Assembly (NCBI RefSeq): GCF_000204055.1
Contig: NW_006768769.1
Coordinates: forward strand, 2,532,911-2,596,910
Source: Melampsora larici-populina 98AG31
Lineage: Eukaryota; Basidiomycota; Pucciniomycetes; Pucciniales; Melampsoraceae
Length of the DNA stretch: 64,000 bases
Direction: 5' to 3'
This document shows, in pieces, positions 1 to 11,614 of this stretch. The position numbers and the translations under genes were made by a program. The notes beneath the pieces are model-generated. The model had not been told where the DNA came from. It saw only the letters and a list, made by a program, of their open reading frames with translations, and made no database searches. Positions within the stretch are counted from its first letter, which is position 1. Every line of letters begins with the position of its first letter.

Positions 1-1072
1 AAATGTTGGTTAGTTATGAGTGGCTTTGGTATTGCTTTCGAGCAATCTCCAAAGCATTCCTAAAATATTGAATTGCGACTGAATTGCGTTAGGAAACCGG
101 TTGGTCGCTTTTTCGCCCAACCCCTCATATCTCCACCACCCTGTTTATCGCACATGCGCGTCCGTTGCCATTCAGAACTCCACGCAGAGGACGACACTGG
201 GACAACGGACCACACCAATACCGGCCACATTGCAACCATCTCAAGTACTTACCGTCTTCATCTCGACTATGAGATGGATTGTATGAAACAGCACGGTTCC
301 AAAATGAAAGGTAATGTTGCAATGCTTGTTAAGTGTACCAATCCTGACAACCTCACCACAAATCCAATCCGAAACTTTTAGATTTTTCTTTCTCAAATTC
401 TCGGAAGAAACAGCCCCACTACTAAGTACGTTTTCGCATTCGAACACACGAATCACTCTTTGCCGCGACTCAACCACCCTTTCTAGTCGTTCCCGCTCTG
501 AACTTCATGCAACCAGGTACTCATGATCAATCAGAATTTAGGAATGTTTGAACTTATCACTTTTCGGACTACTCATGCTTGAACTCGACACGCACAAATC
601 GTTTTCAAACAAAATTTTCCTTATGTCAATTTCTTCCTGACTCCGTCTGCCGAGCTCACTATTTTTCTCGCGTGTCTCCTTGATTCCACCGTGTCTCTCA
701 TTCTTCCAATCATGATAGATTTCACTCGCGCGCATCTCCTCGACTTTTTCCTCTTTATCATTCTTGCTATCATCATAGATTTCACTTATCAACATCAATT
801 TCACTAATCGGGAGTCCGCGTAATCCATCATCCGTGTATCCAATGTGACATTCCAAGCGAGAGTGCAAATGATCGTCAAGTATTTGCAAATGTGCGCATC
901 CGTCGATCACGACAGATCTGCCAATACGCGGGATTCCTGCGTTTGCCCATTCGGGTAAGTGGAATCCCGAGTATTCCACGTTACCTGGGCAATAGGTGAC
1001 GAGCATTTAACGGCGTGCCGAGATGCCCTTCCGTGATTATATTCCCTCATTGACTTCTCTTTTCAGACGCTT
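1..1072. other. no convincing gene
   Basis: I see no gene I can support here. A minus-strand open frame (538-879) encodes an acidic, lysine-rich peptide in which the pattern SEIY-x-D-x-KN occurs twice, so it may be low-complexity remnant. A second minus-strand frame covers 782-1006. Neither resembles a family I know. The stretch ends at the left end of the TA-flanked element beginning at 1075. Confidence 0.4.
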
Positions 1073-1074
1073 TA

Positions 1075-1200
1075 CAGCCGGTCCTATAAACCTTGGACGG
1101 TTGTAATATGCTTTTGACTTTATGATTTTTTGCTTTTGCGTTTGTAAATAAGCAAAATGATTTAAAACACACTTTTATAGGCTGATTTTTTGTTTATCAG
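1075..1200 (+). repeat. Left terminal inverted arm
   Basis: About 125 bases of this arm match, in reverse complement with scattered differences, the segment ending at 6413. Shared landmarks in order are CAGCCG, GGACGGTTGTA, TTTTTGCTTTTG, AAGCAAAAT and CTTTTATAGGCTGATTTT. Similarity stops near 1200. The flanking TA (1073-1074) fits a Tc1/mariner insertion. Confidence 0.75.
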
Positions 1201-1480
1201 CTCTCCTGTATTAGTACACAGTGAATCTTGAAGAAAAAATTCACTCTTATAATACATATCTTTGGATGTTGAAGCTCCGCATTTGGCAAAATGCGGAGCC
1301 TCATTACAGCTCTCTCAGAATGTTACGCACAGCAGTCACAGCTGTGAAAGGCAGGCACAGTACCTGTCAATGATTGGTGATGTATGTACAGCGAGCCACC
1401 AAATGGATTGAATCAGATTGGATTCATATCCGCCACTTCACTTCCCTTCATTCATCATATTTCTCCTCCTTATCTATCCC

Positions 1481-2615
1481 ATGGGCTACGTCAAATACTC
1501 TTCTGACATCAAGATCATCGCGGTACGCCTCAAGATGAAAGGAGAAGATCTTGAATCAATTAATCAACGACTTGATATTCAAATATCTCGTCAGTCTTTG
1601 ACAAGATGGACTCGACTTTATATCACCACCAACTCAGTCTTAGCCAATCCTCAGTTCTACGAAGTCCGAGGCGCTCCAACCATACTCTCAGCAGGCCAGC
1701 GAGTATTCATCACAGAAATGCTTGAAGATGACCCAACGTTGTATCTGGATGAGATTGCTGAGCGTCTCCAAGCTCGAACTGGAGCCCTGATTTCAATCTC
1801 TGCGCTTGCGATCGAAATCCGAGACCGTCTCGTCCTCACTCGGAAGGTTGCAAGAACAGTGCATCCTAACCAGTCACCGATCCGTCGCGGTGAATACCTT
1901 TATGAAGTTGGCGGAATTAAACCAGAATGTCTGGTATTCCTTGGTAAGTCTGCCCGTTTCTTTATTCTAGTCTCAATCCATTCAGCTTACAAGATCATTC
2001 TTGTTGCTAGATGAGAGTTCTATAGCCAAACGTCGGCTGTATCGTAGATATGCTCGATCTATTCGAGGTCAACGGACTGAGCGACTTCGAAGACCTACCA
2101 ACTCCAATCGATTCACTGTACTGCCAGCAATCTCTCTAGAAGGATGTATTGCTCTTCAGGTCAAAGAGGGGTCTTTCAAGAGGATGGACTTTGAATCCTA
2201 TCTTGAAAATCATCTGGTAAGGAAACTCAAAACTGTCATTCTCACACCTCAATCTCTCTTCTAAACCAATTTCTTGTTTATTACATCCATCACTATCTAG
2301 CTACCAATGATGAACCCGTGGCCCAAGATCAATAGCTGTTTAGTACTCGATAACGCTCCGATCCACCATGGTGGCGAAATCGAGGAGCTGTGCGAACGAT
2401 TCGGTGTGCGATTACTTTACCTCGCACCATACAGTCCTGACTTCAATCCGATTGAGAAGGCTTTCTCAGTCATCAAGAGTCGCTTACGTCGGACTCAAGC
2501 ACTAATTGGCGACTTTACTTCCGACGAAGAAGCTGAGATCATTTATACTGCAGTTGAAGATGTATTGACACCACGTTTGATACGCAGCCTATATGAGGGC
2601 TCGGTTTATCTATAA
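1481..2615 (+). CDS. Tc1/mariner-superfamily DDE transposase
   Basis: Predicted 327-aa transposase, exons 1481-1943, 2011-2216 and 2301-2615, all in phase with no stop or frameshift, so it may be active. The N-terminal ~110 residues look like a helix-turn-helix DNA-binding region. Catalytic residues are visible. The first Asp is in FLDESS, its codon created across the first splice. The second is in LVLDNAPIHHG. A Glu in DFNPIEKAF follows after exactly 34 intervening residues, giving the DD34E arrangement of Tc1/IS630-type enzymes. The protein would act in the nucleus on the terminal repeats, with TA as target. I chose the ATG at 1481 (MGYVKYSS) over the upstream in-frame ATG at 1418, because the extra 21 residues are hydrophobic and unlike a transposase start. 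The gene lies just inside the left terminal repeat. Confidence 0.9.
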
Positions 2616-3705
2616 TCAAACAATAAAAAAGCAACCCGATTTCAAATTGAATACAAATCACATCATGAATCAATTTCCCATCAAATCACTTCATCAACAC
2701 AGTCTCACAACTAAAAAGATCAAGAATTTTGATCAATTGAATCAAACTGTAGATACCTCCTTCCAACCCGGTTTGAATGGTTTTAATTCTCAATCAAGAA
2801 TCTGACTTCAACAACACCTATATGTATACATATCTCAATCTATTTTATCTTTGATTGTTTTGCTTTGAATGTCTTACTACTTGACCAATTTGTAAATCGG
2901 CTACAATGTTGTAAAAAATACATATGTATGTATTGGTTTCTCTTCAAAATGAAACTTGAAATCTAATTTCAGCTTTGAAAGAGCTTGTCTAATCAAGTCA
3001 ACGATTCAAATCCTAAAATTAACGCTCGTAAATCTTTACTAAATCTTCAATGCAGGAACGACTTCTAAAAAGTCATCACTCTTTAATTGACTAAAGATCA
3101 AGGTGATTTATCTGAATTGTGGTATTCATCTCGATTGGCCATATCATTTTTCTGTAAATTAGATGAACCAATCAATGTTGAATCAAAAGTTCATTCGGAT
3201 TTCAAAGTAGAATAGTGGCCAGCAACGTGGAAAGGAAGCTTTTGATGTGATGCTGAAGTTTTGAACGATTTGAATCAGATCGCTCAACCGAATTCTCAAG
3301 ATGAAGGTACATCAACTGTATGCACTCGAACTAGACATAGATCTAATCCAACTCAAGTTTCTTTTCAACTATCTGATCCTTCCGATTCAGATGATGGAGA
3401 GATTATTCTTTAATTCAAACAAAGGTATCCATGGAAAGTTGGTATTTTAGGTACGATCGATGTCTTTTGGGAATCAGAGAGTTTGTCAAATCTAAATCAT
3501 TGTTTTATTTCAATTTTCATGGAAAAACTTTTTAATCATTTCAAATGACAATTTTGGGAGTAGTCAGCATGAGTGTACATAGACTAGGTAAGCTATGTGA
3601 ACCAGATGACAGAATCGAAAGGTTACATGAGCTAGTGACCTTTGATGAGCTTCCTGAGAGCAGGATTTGTAAAAGTAGGAGGGTTGCATCAACTATAGTT
3701 TGCAA
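2616..3705. other. gene-free stretch inside the element
   Basis: About 1.1 kb between the transposase and the opposite-strand gene. A short plus-strand frame near 3300-3412 (ending SDSDDGEII, then stop) has the look of an acidic protein tail, but no start or splice model holds up. I call it possible gene debris only. The rest is AT-rich, with no recognisable feature. Confidence 0.35.
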
Positions 3706-6067
3706 TCAAAGATTGAGGGGTTGAAAACCTCCTTTCCGAATGGATTCTCTGACTTGCAAACCAAATCGTTGGGCACCTGAAATGAGTTTTCTTGAAATGG
3801 TGGGTGGAAAGCCTTCTTTAACCAAGGTCTCTATACCAAATGAAGAGACCTCATTTGCTTGAAGATCGGTCCAATGATCGTATCCCTTAATCTCGAGATT
3901 GTTTCGAGTTTCTTTATCACCAGGCTTGATCAGCGCAAAGCTGAGGAAGTCTTCAAACTTTCCACAGTTAGAACTGATGAAAAGGCGCTCGTTGTCATCC
4001 AAAATCAAGTTGTTTTGTGAGGCTGTTGCAATTGGAGTTGAAGCAATTGGTGGTGGAGCGCTCGACGGTGGAGCAATTGGAGTTGGAGCAATAGGCGGTG
4101 GAGGTTGGAAGTCTTTCCCCTTTGCAATTCTAATCTCGTCAAGTGGGGATATGCCTTTGTAATGGAAACGAAAGTCATATGTTTTAGGAGGGGCTGCTAA
4201 AGTGACATCGTTCCGGCCAATCCGTCGATCTTGAATCTGGAGGAAGGATGAATCAAGAAGGTCAGATATCCAGTTTGATGTTTGAATACAAGGTGAAGTT
4301 GGTAGTTTACTCACCATGACATCGGCCCAAGTCCGCGCCTTTTGTGTTGTCACTCGAAAATAGTTGAGGTGATTGTCTGGATCGTAGCAGACAGAGTGAT
4401 CACCCTCTTTATGTTGTGCAATGATAGCATCAACAAGTTCAGAGCGCTCATTTGCTGATCCTGATACTGGGGGTTCAATGGCATGTCTAGATCGGGTCGC
4501 TGCTGCTGCCTTGTCTATCTGTCGCTTTTTAAATTCTCTCAATAATCGTTCTTGAGCTTCAATTCCATCTTGGCGTTGTCGGACAAGTGAGGGGTCGGGC
4601 ATCTTCAATAGAAAATTGACAAAATGAGATGGTCCAAGGTCTTGGATGATATGAATGAAAGTATTCCATTTGTCTTCCTCGTCAACGTTGTAAAAGGGAC
4701 CAGCTCGTTTTTCGGTTCGTTCAGTGACCATCCACAAAAGCTCTTTGGGAGGATCAGGATCGTTAAGATAGTCTGAGAGACCAGTGACATATCGATCAAC
4801 CTCAATCATCCCAAGTGTTTTGAACTCTTCGGGAGAGGTTTTGAATGGGTTGATTACAAAGGAATAGAGGTGCTCTTGCTTGACACCTTTCACAGTGCTG
4901 CAGACCTTCTTATAGAGTAGTTCAACCGGTTGGATTCGACCACGCTTTGATGTTGAAGGAGCCTTTTTTTTCCTTTGGTTCTTTCTCCATCCAAATCTCA
5001 TACCTGACCCAAATACGCACTTATTTCTTTTCTGAATCTTCATGTTGATCTGATTTCAATTCTGATTCTTCTGAACTTTCATCGTGTTCAGCCATTGGTC
5101 TGTTGGTTTGCTTGACTCGGAGATTTCGATGAGGCTCAGGCTCATCTGGCAAAGGAGATGGAGAATAGACCGGGCTGATGGGCCATCCAATATTTTGAAT
5201 CTGAGCATATAAGTGGAAGTTCAGTTCAATCTTAATCACAAGATGGATAAAAGAAGACACATACCTCTAGATCTGTTCCACTTGTTTCAGATACTTCACG
5301 TTTCTGACGCTTACCCAATCCACTTTGTTCAGGTGCTTTACGTTTTGAATTCTTTTCTTTTTTCAATTTCTTTTCTTTTTTCAATCTCTTTTCTTCTTTT
5401 GATTTCTTTCCTTTTTGTGATTTCTTTTCCTTTTTCGTTTTCTTTCCTTTTTTGGAACTTGAAGAGTCAGGTTGGTCTTGGAGATCAGGAAGACTCTCAT
5501 CGCTATGTTCGAGATCTAGTAAAGTTGGCTTTGATTCGACAAGGGCTCGACGCGCTGGTGTTGCTCGAGGTCTAAGTTGAGGTGCTTTAAATTCTTGTGA
5601 CGGTTTCAACCCTTGCGACACTAGAGGCACTTGGAATCCTGGAGGCGCTGATGTTGATTGACTGCTTCCAAGTATTTGTACACGTCAGAATTGCCAAAAC
5701 ACGGTGGTCAAAAAACTCAAGACACTCACCTCACAGAACCACTAATTGGTGGTTTGGCTTCAAGAGCTGGTTGTTGATGCTCAGCCTTGAAACTTCAAAA
5801 ACAACAATCATCAGTTAGGTTTTGAATATCACCACTCAAATATGACCAATATAACACTGACCTGAAGGCACCTCTGGGCATGTCATGCGACATGGAATGA
5901 ACATCTACAAAAGCTGGTTGCGATAAATATGCCTTTTTAGAAGATTCGATAACAATATCGGAGTCGTATTCATCTTCAACTTCGGATTCAAAGTGGGTAG
6001 AAGGGGCGTTTTCAGTAAACTCGTCAGAAGACATGGAGAGGTCTGCTTGTTTACCCTTTTCTGACAT
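3706..6067 (-). CDS. Unrecognised lysine-rich protein with SAM-like C-terminus
   Basis: I do not recognise this gene. Visible exons on the minus strand: 6067-5862 (acidic start MSEKGKQADLSMSSDE), a short exon near 5785-5724, then about 5660-5270, which carries a long lysine/glutamate array (KKEKKLKKEKN-type repeats). Next is an exon from about 5212 to 5040, then the main exon to 3706. An intron at 4314-4237 (GTGAGT...CCTCCAG) is likely. The junction near 5040 is unresolved, because the two frames do not join without another intron. Late in the protein comes a proline/alanine linker of PPPIAPTPIAPP type. It is followed by about 65 residues (from FEDFLSFALI to ISRKLISGAQRF) with the spacing of a SAM domain. 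A nuclear, chromatin- or DNA-associated role is conceivable from composition alone. Its place inside the transposon suggests a passenger or accessory gene. Confidence 0.6.
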
Positions 6068-6178
6068 TTTGGCAAGGTAGAAGTGAGGTGAAGGTGGGAA
6101 CAGCAGTGATTATGACTACCTTTTCATAATGATCCTGACATCATCGAACCTCTCACATAGGTGACAGGACTCCCAGTA

Positions 6179-6413
6179 CAGCCGTTCCTGAAAACCACAC
6201 AACTGGTTTTTATTTTTATTTTGCCAGTGTACATTGCAAATAAAAAGTTTTTTTTTTGAATTAATCCATTCAGATGCTGATGGATCATTTGGCAAAAGAA
6301 AATCAGCCTATAAAAGTGTTTTTTAAAATATTTTGCTTATGTACAAACACAAAAGCAAAAACTCATAGCAACCAAAACAAAATACAACCGTCCAACCTTT
6401 TCAGGAACGGCTG
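6179..6413. repeat. 235-bp MITE-like element, TA-flanked
   Basis: Both ends carry the same terminal sequence CAGCCGTTCCTGAAAA in inverted orientation, and both are bounded by TA (6177-6178, 6414-6415). The unit has no coding capacity. Its right half matches the left end of the larger element at 1075. It could be a miniature derivative mobilised by the nearby transposase, or the true right end of that transposon with an internal end-duplication. Confidence 0.7.
6288..6413 (-). repeat. Right terminal inverted arm
   Basis: Reverse complement of the arm at 1075-1200 for about 125 bases, ending CGGCTG|TA. The same bases form the right half of the 235-bp short element. Confidence 0.7.
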
Positions 6414-6495
6414 TACTTCAAGTGTCCTCCCACTCCCAAAACAATAAATTAATCTTACTTGGCATTACTTTACGAGTCATGACTCATGACTGATC

Positions 6496-6589
6496 CACAT
6501 TAAATATAGCACCCAATCCAATTCTGAAACTCGACAGCTTAAAGTCCTGATATGGAAGGTCATGAGAGAAGACAGGATATGGCGACTCG
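6496..6589 (+). repeat. Direct repeat, left copy
   Basis: Starts CACATTAAATATAGCACCCA and ends GGATATGGCGACTCG. A second copy in the same orientation is at 15226-15309, slightly shorter because of a gap in the middle. The pair brackets the block containing the KDZ transposase and its two neighbours. It is much longer than any normal target-site duplication. Confidence 0.85.
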
Positions 6590-7267
6590 CAAGAAAAGGT
6601 CTTGTGGATCTTTGATGGAGATGATGTCAGACTCATAAATAGCAAGTTGAAAGACTCATCTATTTGTCGAGAGCAATCGAAGGAACGAGGAAATATGGGC
6701 CGCCCGTTTTCGAGAGTCCGGGCCTTCCGTATTTGGAATTTGATACATTACAAATTCAGATACATACATCCAAAACGGGCATAACTCCCACAGGAGGTAT
6801 GTAACCACAGAAAGTCGTACGGCGCCCTGAGAACATTACTTAAGGCATAAGCAATCTTTGACCGGGAAGCCAAAAGGACTTGAGCACATGCTCAGCCGCT
6901 TGAGCCGCTCCGAGAATGCAATATTGGTGTACCATGGATCACCAACCGAACAGAACCGAGTTATATGACTTATTGTGATATATAATAGATCATTACTTCT
7001 CACACATAAATTATTTGTATCAGCTCTGAGACTCACCTCAGGCATTACAGATCAGGGGATGGTCTTTAATGTAGCCCAAACCATCCTCATTGTATATATC
7101 TAATGATTACTTCTCACCAACCTTTCATGAAATGTAGCTATTTGGCCTTTTGCTCTTGGCCGGTGAGGGACCCTGTGTCACATTATGAGGCTTGAGTTCG
7201 GCAAAGGGGCTCATCATTCTCACTATATAATCCCCACACAAACAAAGGTTCAAACCCACGATACCCA
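6590..7267. other. no gene seen
   Basis: Nothing recognisable. It contains the upstream region of the gene starting at 7268, with the AT-rich motif CACTATATAATCC near 7220 as a possible TATA element. Confidence 0.35.
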
Positions 7268-9212
7268 ATGTCCAACAATCCTGCTCCATATAACATCAAT
7301 CCACTTAAACCCCATATAGCGCTACCTTTTCCTCCTGTTCCTGGCAAGCTCAGCGGCATCATCTGCAGTTCTGAGAATTTCCGGTTGAGACCCTGCCATT
7401 CAACTGTATATTTTAAACCACGCAAACAACCCTACGCTCCTCTGATTGGCATTAGGGTACGCATGATTTTCTCTCACATCTACCTCTAATTTTGAATACC
7501 GTACCTGATGACAATTGGTCAAATTCCTCCAGTGCAAGATTGACCGCACTCACTTTCGTCAGTATTGGCTGGACAGGTTCTCATCCGAAATTCTAGCACA
7601 CAACAGGCAGTTTGGCCGAGTCAATCGAAACATTCAAAACCCCGTTGTTCTCTCTGACAACCACAACTTTCAGGACAGTCACATCGGAATGGACTTTGGT
7701 CATTTGCTTAATAGTTTTACCCCCGCGACTCCACCTCCTACCCAACCAACTCGCCCCAATCCCCCAGACCGAGTACTGCCCACCCACTGTCGCGGCTACT
7801 TAGGACGTTTTGCTGAAGGACATCTGTTGTTGAAGAACAACAAATGTTCAATCAAAGCCTGCTATCATGTGAGGCAATCAAACAATTCATAGGGCCGTGA
7901 TACAAACTGATGACTGACATGTTTCAAATCAAACTCAATAGTGTTGCAACGAACTCAACACCGATTCTGTCTGTCGCACTCATGCTTCCCAGTCTAAGCG
8001 TAAAGTGAAAGAGGCACAACAACAACAACTTGAAGCCGCGCCTCCCAATGGTTCAAACTCCAACAATGTTGGCTCAACCTCCAACAGTTATTCAGAGACG
8101 GCACCGACTCAAGCAGGACGTCTTTACACTAGAAAACTTACTTCTCAAGAACTTGATAAGTTCAAGACGTTGGCCATTGAGAAACAGGTGTTTGAAAGGT
8201 TGCATAAGGCAAGCCTAAATACGGCAAAGAAGAACATCACACTTTTGTTGTGGTCAAATCCCAATGTGCGTATCCACTACTCAATGGATGATTGCTTCAA
8301 CGCTGACATTGTTGAACATCCTTCACCTCCCTTAACCAGACTGAACCACACGGATTGTTAGCCCACGCCCCTCAATGGCCGTTACTAGCTTTGGATGAGT
8401 CTGAAGACCTCATGAAGGTTGTTCAGGAGACACTCGGTAATCAACTTCGACATAGCTTACATGTTTGGAATGAGCACGACGAAATATGGGTAAGCATTAT
8501 CCTTCTTTCATTCACAATTTACCTGATATGCTCATATTCACACCATTCAACATAGCTTCTTACTCCGACCAACATGATACAATCTTACGCTTCAGACCGC
8601 CGTAAAATTCTGATACTATTGCCCACTGTCAATGAATTGGACTGCAAGGGTCTAGAATTACACAAGGTTCAAATGGCCGCCTCACTTACCAAGGGCTCAA
8701 TGGATCTTTGTTACTTTCTAACTCCATCTTCATCTAACAAGATTTCGCGCAGTACCCCAATCCACACTCATAGTACACCAATTCGCATAGACAGTTCACC
8801 AATCAACGCTCACCAATCTAGAAGCCCTTCGAACTCTGACACTCAAATTATGTCAACCGCCGACTCCGAACCGACCACTGATGAAGAAGGTGATGTTGCA
8901 AGCTCTTTAAAATGGCCTCATTCGGTGTCTATGATTCAGATGCTGGCTTTCTTCGATGCTTCTACGCGACCCAAAACTCACATCAAAGCCGCTTGGTCAG
9001 AGGTCTTTGGCAGCCCACACGTGTACAAGAAATCTACTGTTACACGTTATCGCCGATGGCTTGGATTTGTGCCTCGATCAACACTGGATAAGTATATTAC
9101 AACACATGGTTCCAAGAAGACTATTCGTCAGGCCACAAGATACTTTCACGACGCGTGGGCCAAAAGTGCAAAAGTTGTTGACAGTAAACCTACAAAGCAT
9201 CATAAGACTTGA
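7268..9212 (+). CDS. Unrecognised protein with cysteine cluster, near KDZ transposase
   Basis: Predicted 551 aa from five exons: 7268-7456, 7533-7868, 7942-8265, 8340-8489 and 8556-9212. All are in phase with canonical GT-AG introns. I do not recognise the family. Across the second splice the protein reads CSIKACYHCCNELNTDSVC, followed by R-x-H. This compact C-x4-C-x2-CC-x8-C-x2-H cluster looks zinc-binding and recalls the cysteine clusters found with KDZ transposases. A glutamine-rich, serine/asparagine-rich linker follows. The last 130 residues are basic and aromatic (KWPHSVSMIQMLAFF..., TVTRYRRWLGFVP) and could bind DNA. All of this is inference. It lies between the same flanking repeats as the KDZ transposase, so it may be an accessory gene of that element. 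Confidence 0.65.
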
Positions 9213-10239
9213 TTTGACGGTTGTGTTATTTTGTCTCGCTCGGAGCTCAAGTTGTCTTTTATCTTATTTTTTCACTGCCTCCTCCTTCTGATCGCAGAAA
9301 CCAGTGGTTAATCTGTTTTATATTTTAATTTACTTACTCGCCACTGTTCATTTTCGTTCATTACGACATGTGTATAAGTTGTGTATATCTTATTGTTACT
9401 CGCTTTTGTAAATAAGTATATATCCTTTCTGCTTATCTTCATTATTTCTTGAAATTAACTACACGCTCATTATGACCTATTGACACAATGAGAATTTATA
9501 CATCAACAGCCTCGTCTATGGAGAGAAGAACTAAATTAATAAATATGTCAAACAATTATGAATCAACATCCTTACACTGCGAACATAATGTATTCTTCCG
9601 AGGTGAAAAATGATTACATTTATTTCACAAAATGATTAAAAATGCATTAATTCTGCATTAATTCTGCATTTTTCTGCATTAATTCTGCATTATTAATCAT
9701 TTTGTGCATTAATGTCAATCATTTTTCACCTTGGAAAAGTACATTATTTTTGCAGTGTTAATAAACCCACGCTAGTTAGCATTGCTACCATTCCTCTAGC
9801 CGCTACCATCAACCGATCGGATGTCCCCGATCGGTCGATCATGTTTCGCTTACTTTGTATCTGATATTGATGACTCAATCATGGAACTGCACAACGAATG
9901 ATAAAATAATAAGGATTATAGTTCTATCATTCGTATCGTCAAATAACATAACTACATTACTCCATATGCCAATTGATTGTTATTTAATTACATATAGTAA
10001 TGCTAGTTCAGAATCTTCGCTCGGCATATTTTCTATGCAAAACTACAAATAAAAGACTGGCACTGTACTCTTGTATTTGTTTCTCCATTTAGTTCAATCC
10101 TTCACTTCCAATATTGACTTCATTGAAATTAATTATCTATCTTTCCAGGTGGGATTTGATTTCAATCATTCCGTGTTATTGATTTTGTTGCTCACATTTA
10201 TTTTTATTAAAATTCTTTGAATGGTTCCTATAAGCTGCA
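9213..10239. other. intergenic region holding a MITE
   Basis: No coding signal. It contains the fold-back element at 9575-9757. The region just before the next start codon at 10240 is AT-rich with pyrimidine tracts, like a promoter and 5' leader. Confidence 0.4.
9575..9757. repeat. 183-bp fold-back MITE with TTA target duplication
   Basis: The ends are CACTGC...GCAGTG, with TTA directly outside both (9572-9574 and 9758-9760). The inverted arms extend about 60 bases and share AATAATGTA, GGTGAAAAATGATT and CACAAAATGATTAA. The centre holds a run of four direct copies of CTGCATTAAT-type units. A 3-bp TTA duplication suits PIF/Harbinger (TWA) but could also suit CACTA-type elements. Confidence 0.8.
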
Positions 10240-11614
10240 ATGCCCGCCCCAACATCCTCATCCACACCTACTGAATCGACTGTAAATGTAGCAAACGAGA
10301 CGGCTAGGAGCACTCCTGAATCAGGAAAGGATGATATCGAACCGTCAGTCAAAAGCGTTACACCTGCTCATCATCTCGCTGTGACTCCACCTGCCGGTGC
10401 AGTAGGCTCAGTGCCTGAGGTCATCCACGAGCTAGCGGAAGGTGTTATTACTTTACTCTCAACTAAACCGGATGCAGCACAAAAATCGGTCAAAATCGGT
10501 GACGGTGAGTATAAATATTGTAATGTTCAACACCTGACTATTAGGCAATTCAACTTACATTGAAAGATTTTATTGTGTAGAAAATCTCATATACCTCAAC
10601 ATTGGGTATAACCTCACGAGGCCAATTGCTCAGCTTTGTCCGGATTTACCCGCCATGCAGTTTGGCTTCATGTACGGTGTGATCTCAGACCGTCACGCCA
10701 ACATGAACATGCGACTCACTTTTGACCCTGAAACTGTAAGAGATAGTGGATATACTGAAACCTTTGTTTCTTACAAAATTGGCCAACCAATCAGTATGAT
10801 TTCCACCCGAGACATGTATGATTGGAGTACACATGAGATCTACGTTGATTGGGAGCTACTTCCAAAGAAGCTTACCGCAAAACAACATCAACGTTGGACC
10901 AGCCTTGCCGCCCGATCACACTGTTTGGCACGCTCAAAGGCGAACCTGTATGTCACTCGCATGCTTTCGTATTATCAAGAAAGCCTTTGCATCCTGTGGA
11001 CAAACCATTGCAAACCTAGCAGTAAGGCAGCTACGAACCTTGAGAGTTTCTACAATCAAGCAAAAAGACTCCAGGTAAGTATATATATGTTCCAATGTCA
11101 AGTAATTATATTATCCGACTGATAAACAACATTCATTTTGATGTAAGGTAAAGAACTTGTACCTCTTACAAAGTTTGGTAGCTCAACCGCCTGGACAAAC
11201 TGGTTGGTATATGTGCGAGAGCCAGCATGAATCTCAGCCGAAGCGCTACGTTTGGTATTATGATTTTTATGACAAAGAGGCCAACACCGATCCCTGGAAA
11301 GATTACATTCATTCTTTAATTCATCACACCTATCATGAAAGTGGTAGGCAAAGTTTGATAGTACAGATTGACTGTGACCAAGAGGGCAGAATAAGCGATG
11401 TAGAGTGCTACAATTCACAGTAAGTCAGATAGAAGCTTGATAGATGCTACTTTTTACTCAGTCCACCCGCTCTTGTTTATGTGTATGTTCTCATAGAGAT
11501 CTAAAGCGAGGGCCAGGCGACTGGGAAGACATGGATAACGCTTTCTTTTTGTTTCCACTGCACCATAAATGTAACCATCTTTGTGATCAACTTGGCTTAC
11601 CAAAGCTGAACTGA
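10240..11614 (+). CDS. Unrecognised 382-aa protein, near KDZ transposase
   Basis: Four exons in phase: 10240-10504, 10581-11074, 11148-11419 and 11497-11614. I do not recognise it. The N-terminal ~80 residues are serine/threonine/proline-rich and probably disordered. The rest is a compact, aromatic-rich, apparently soluble domain (ENLIYLNIGYNL..., MQFGFMYGVISDRH..., WYMCESQHESQPKRYVWYYD). A histidine/cysteine-containing tail follows (FPLHHKCNHLCDQLGLP), which might bind a metal. There is no signal peptide or membrane segment. It sits 3' to 3' with the KDZ transposase (329 bases apart) and follows the cysteine-cluster gene. With those two it may form a mobile cassette. The function is unknown. 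Confidence 0.65.

Larger units (their letters stand above)
1075..6413. mobile_element. Candidate 5.3-kb Tc1/mariner-type transposon
   Basis: The segment begins CAGCCGGTCC and ends in the inverted counterpart GGAACGGCTG. A TA dinucleotide lies immediately outside each end (1073-1074 and 6414-6415), as expected for Tc1/mariner target duplications. The terminal inverted arms run about 125 bases and share blocks such as GGACGGTTGTA and ACTTTTATAGGCTGATTTT. Inside are a DD34E transposase gene (1481-2615, plus) and an opposite-strand accessory gene (3706-6067). Caution: the right arm also forms one half of a self-contained 235-bp short element (6179-6413). The two ends could therefore be separate short copies that happen to bracket these genes. 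Confidence 0.55.

Noticed and set aside
538..879. Acidic minus-strand open frame with an internal SEIY repeat
   Set aside because: No family resemblance, no flanking splice-consistent exons. Composition suggests low-complexity remnant.
1261..1310. GCTCCGCATTTGGCAAAATGCGGAGC hairpin as a transcription terminator or riboswitch
   Set aside because: Bacterial-style terminators do not apply in a fungal nucleus. It is a 26-base palindrome within transposon DNA, probably a transposase-binding or folding feature.
3899..4162. Plus-strand glycine/alanine-rich open frame
   Set aside because: Antisense shadow of the proline/alanine-rich linker in the minus-strand accessory gene.
7240..7262. GGTTCAAACCC, like a tRNA T-loop
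   Set aside because: No acceptor, D or anticodon stems can be built around it.
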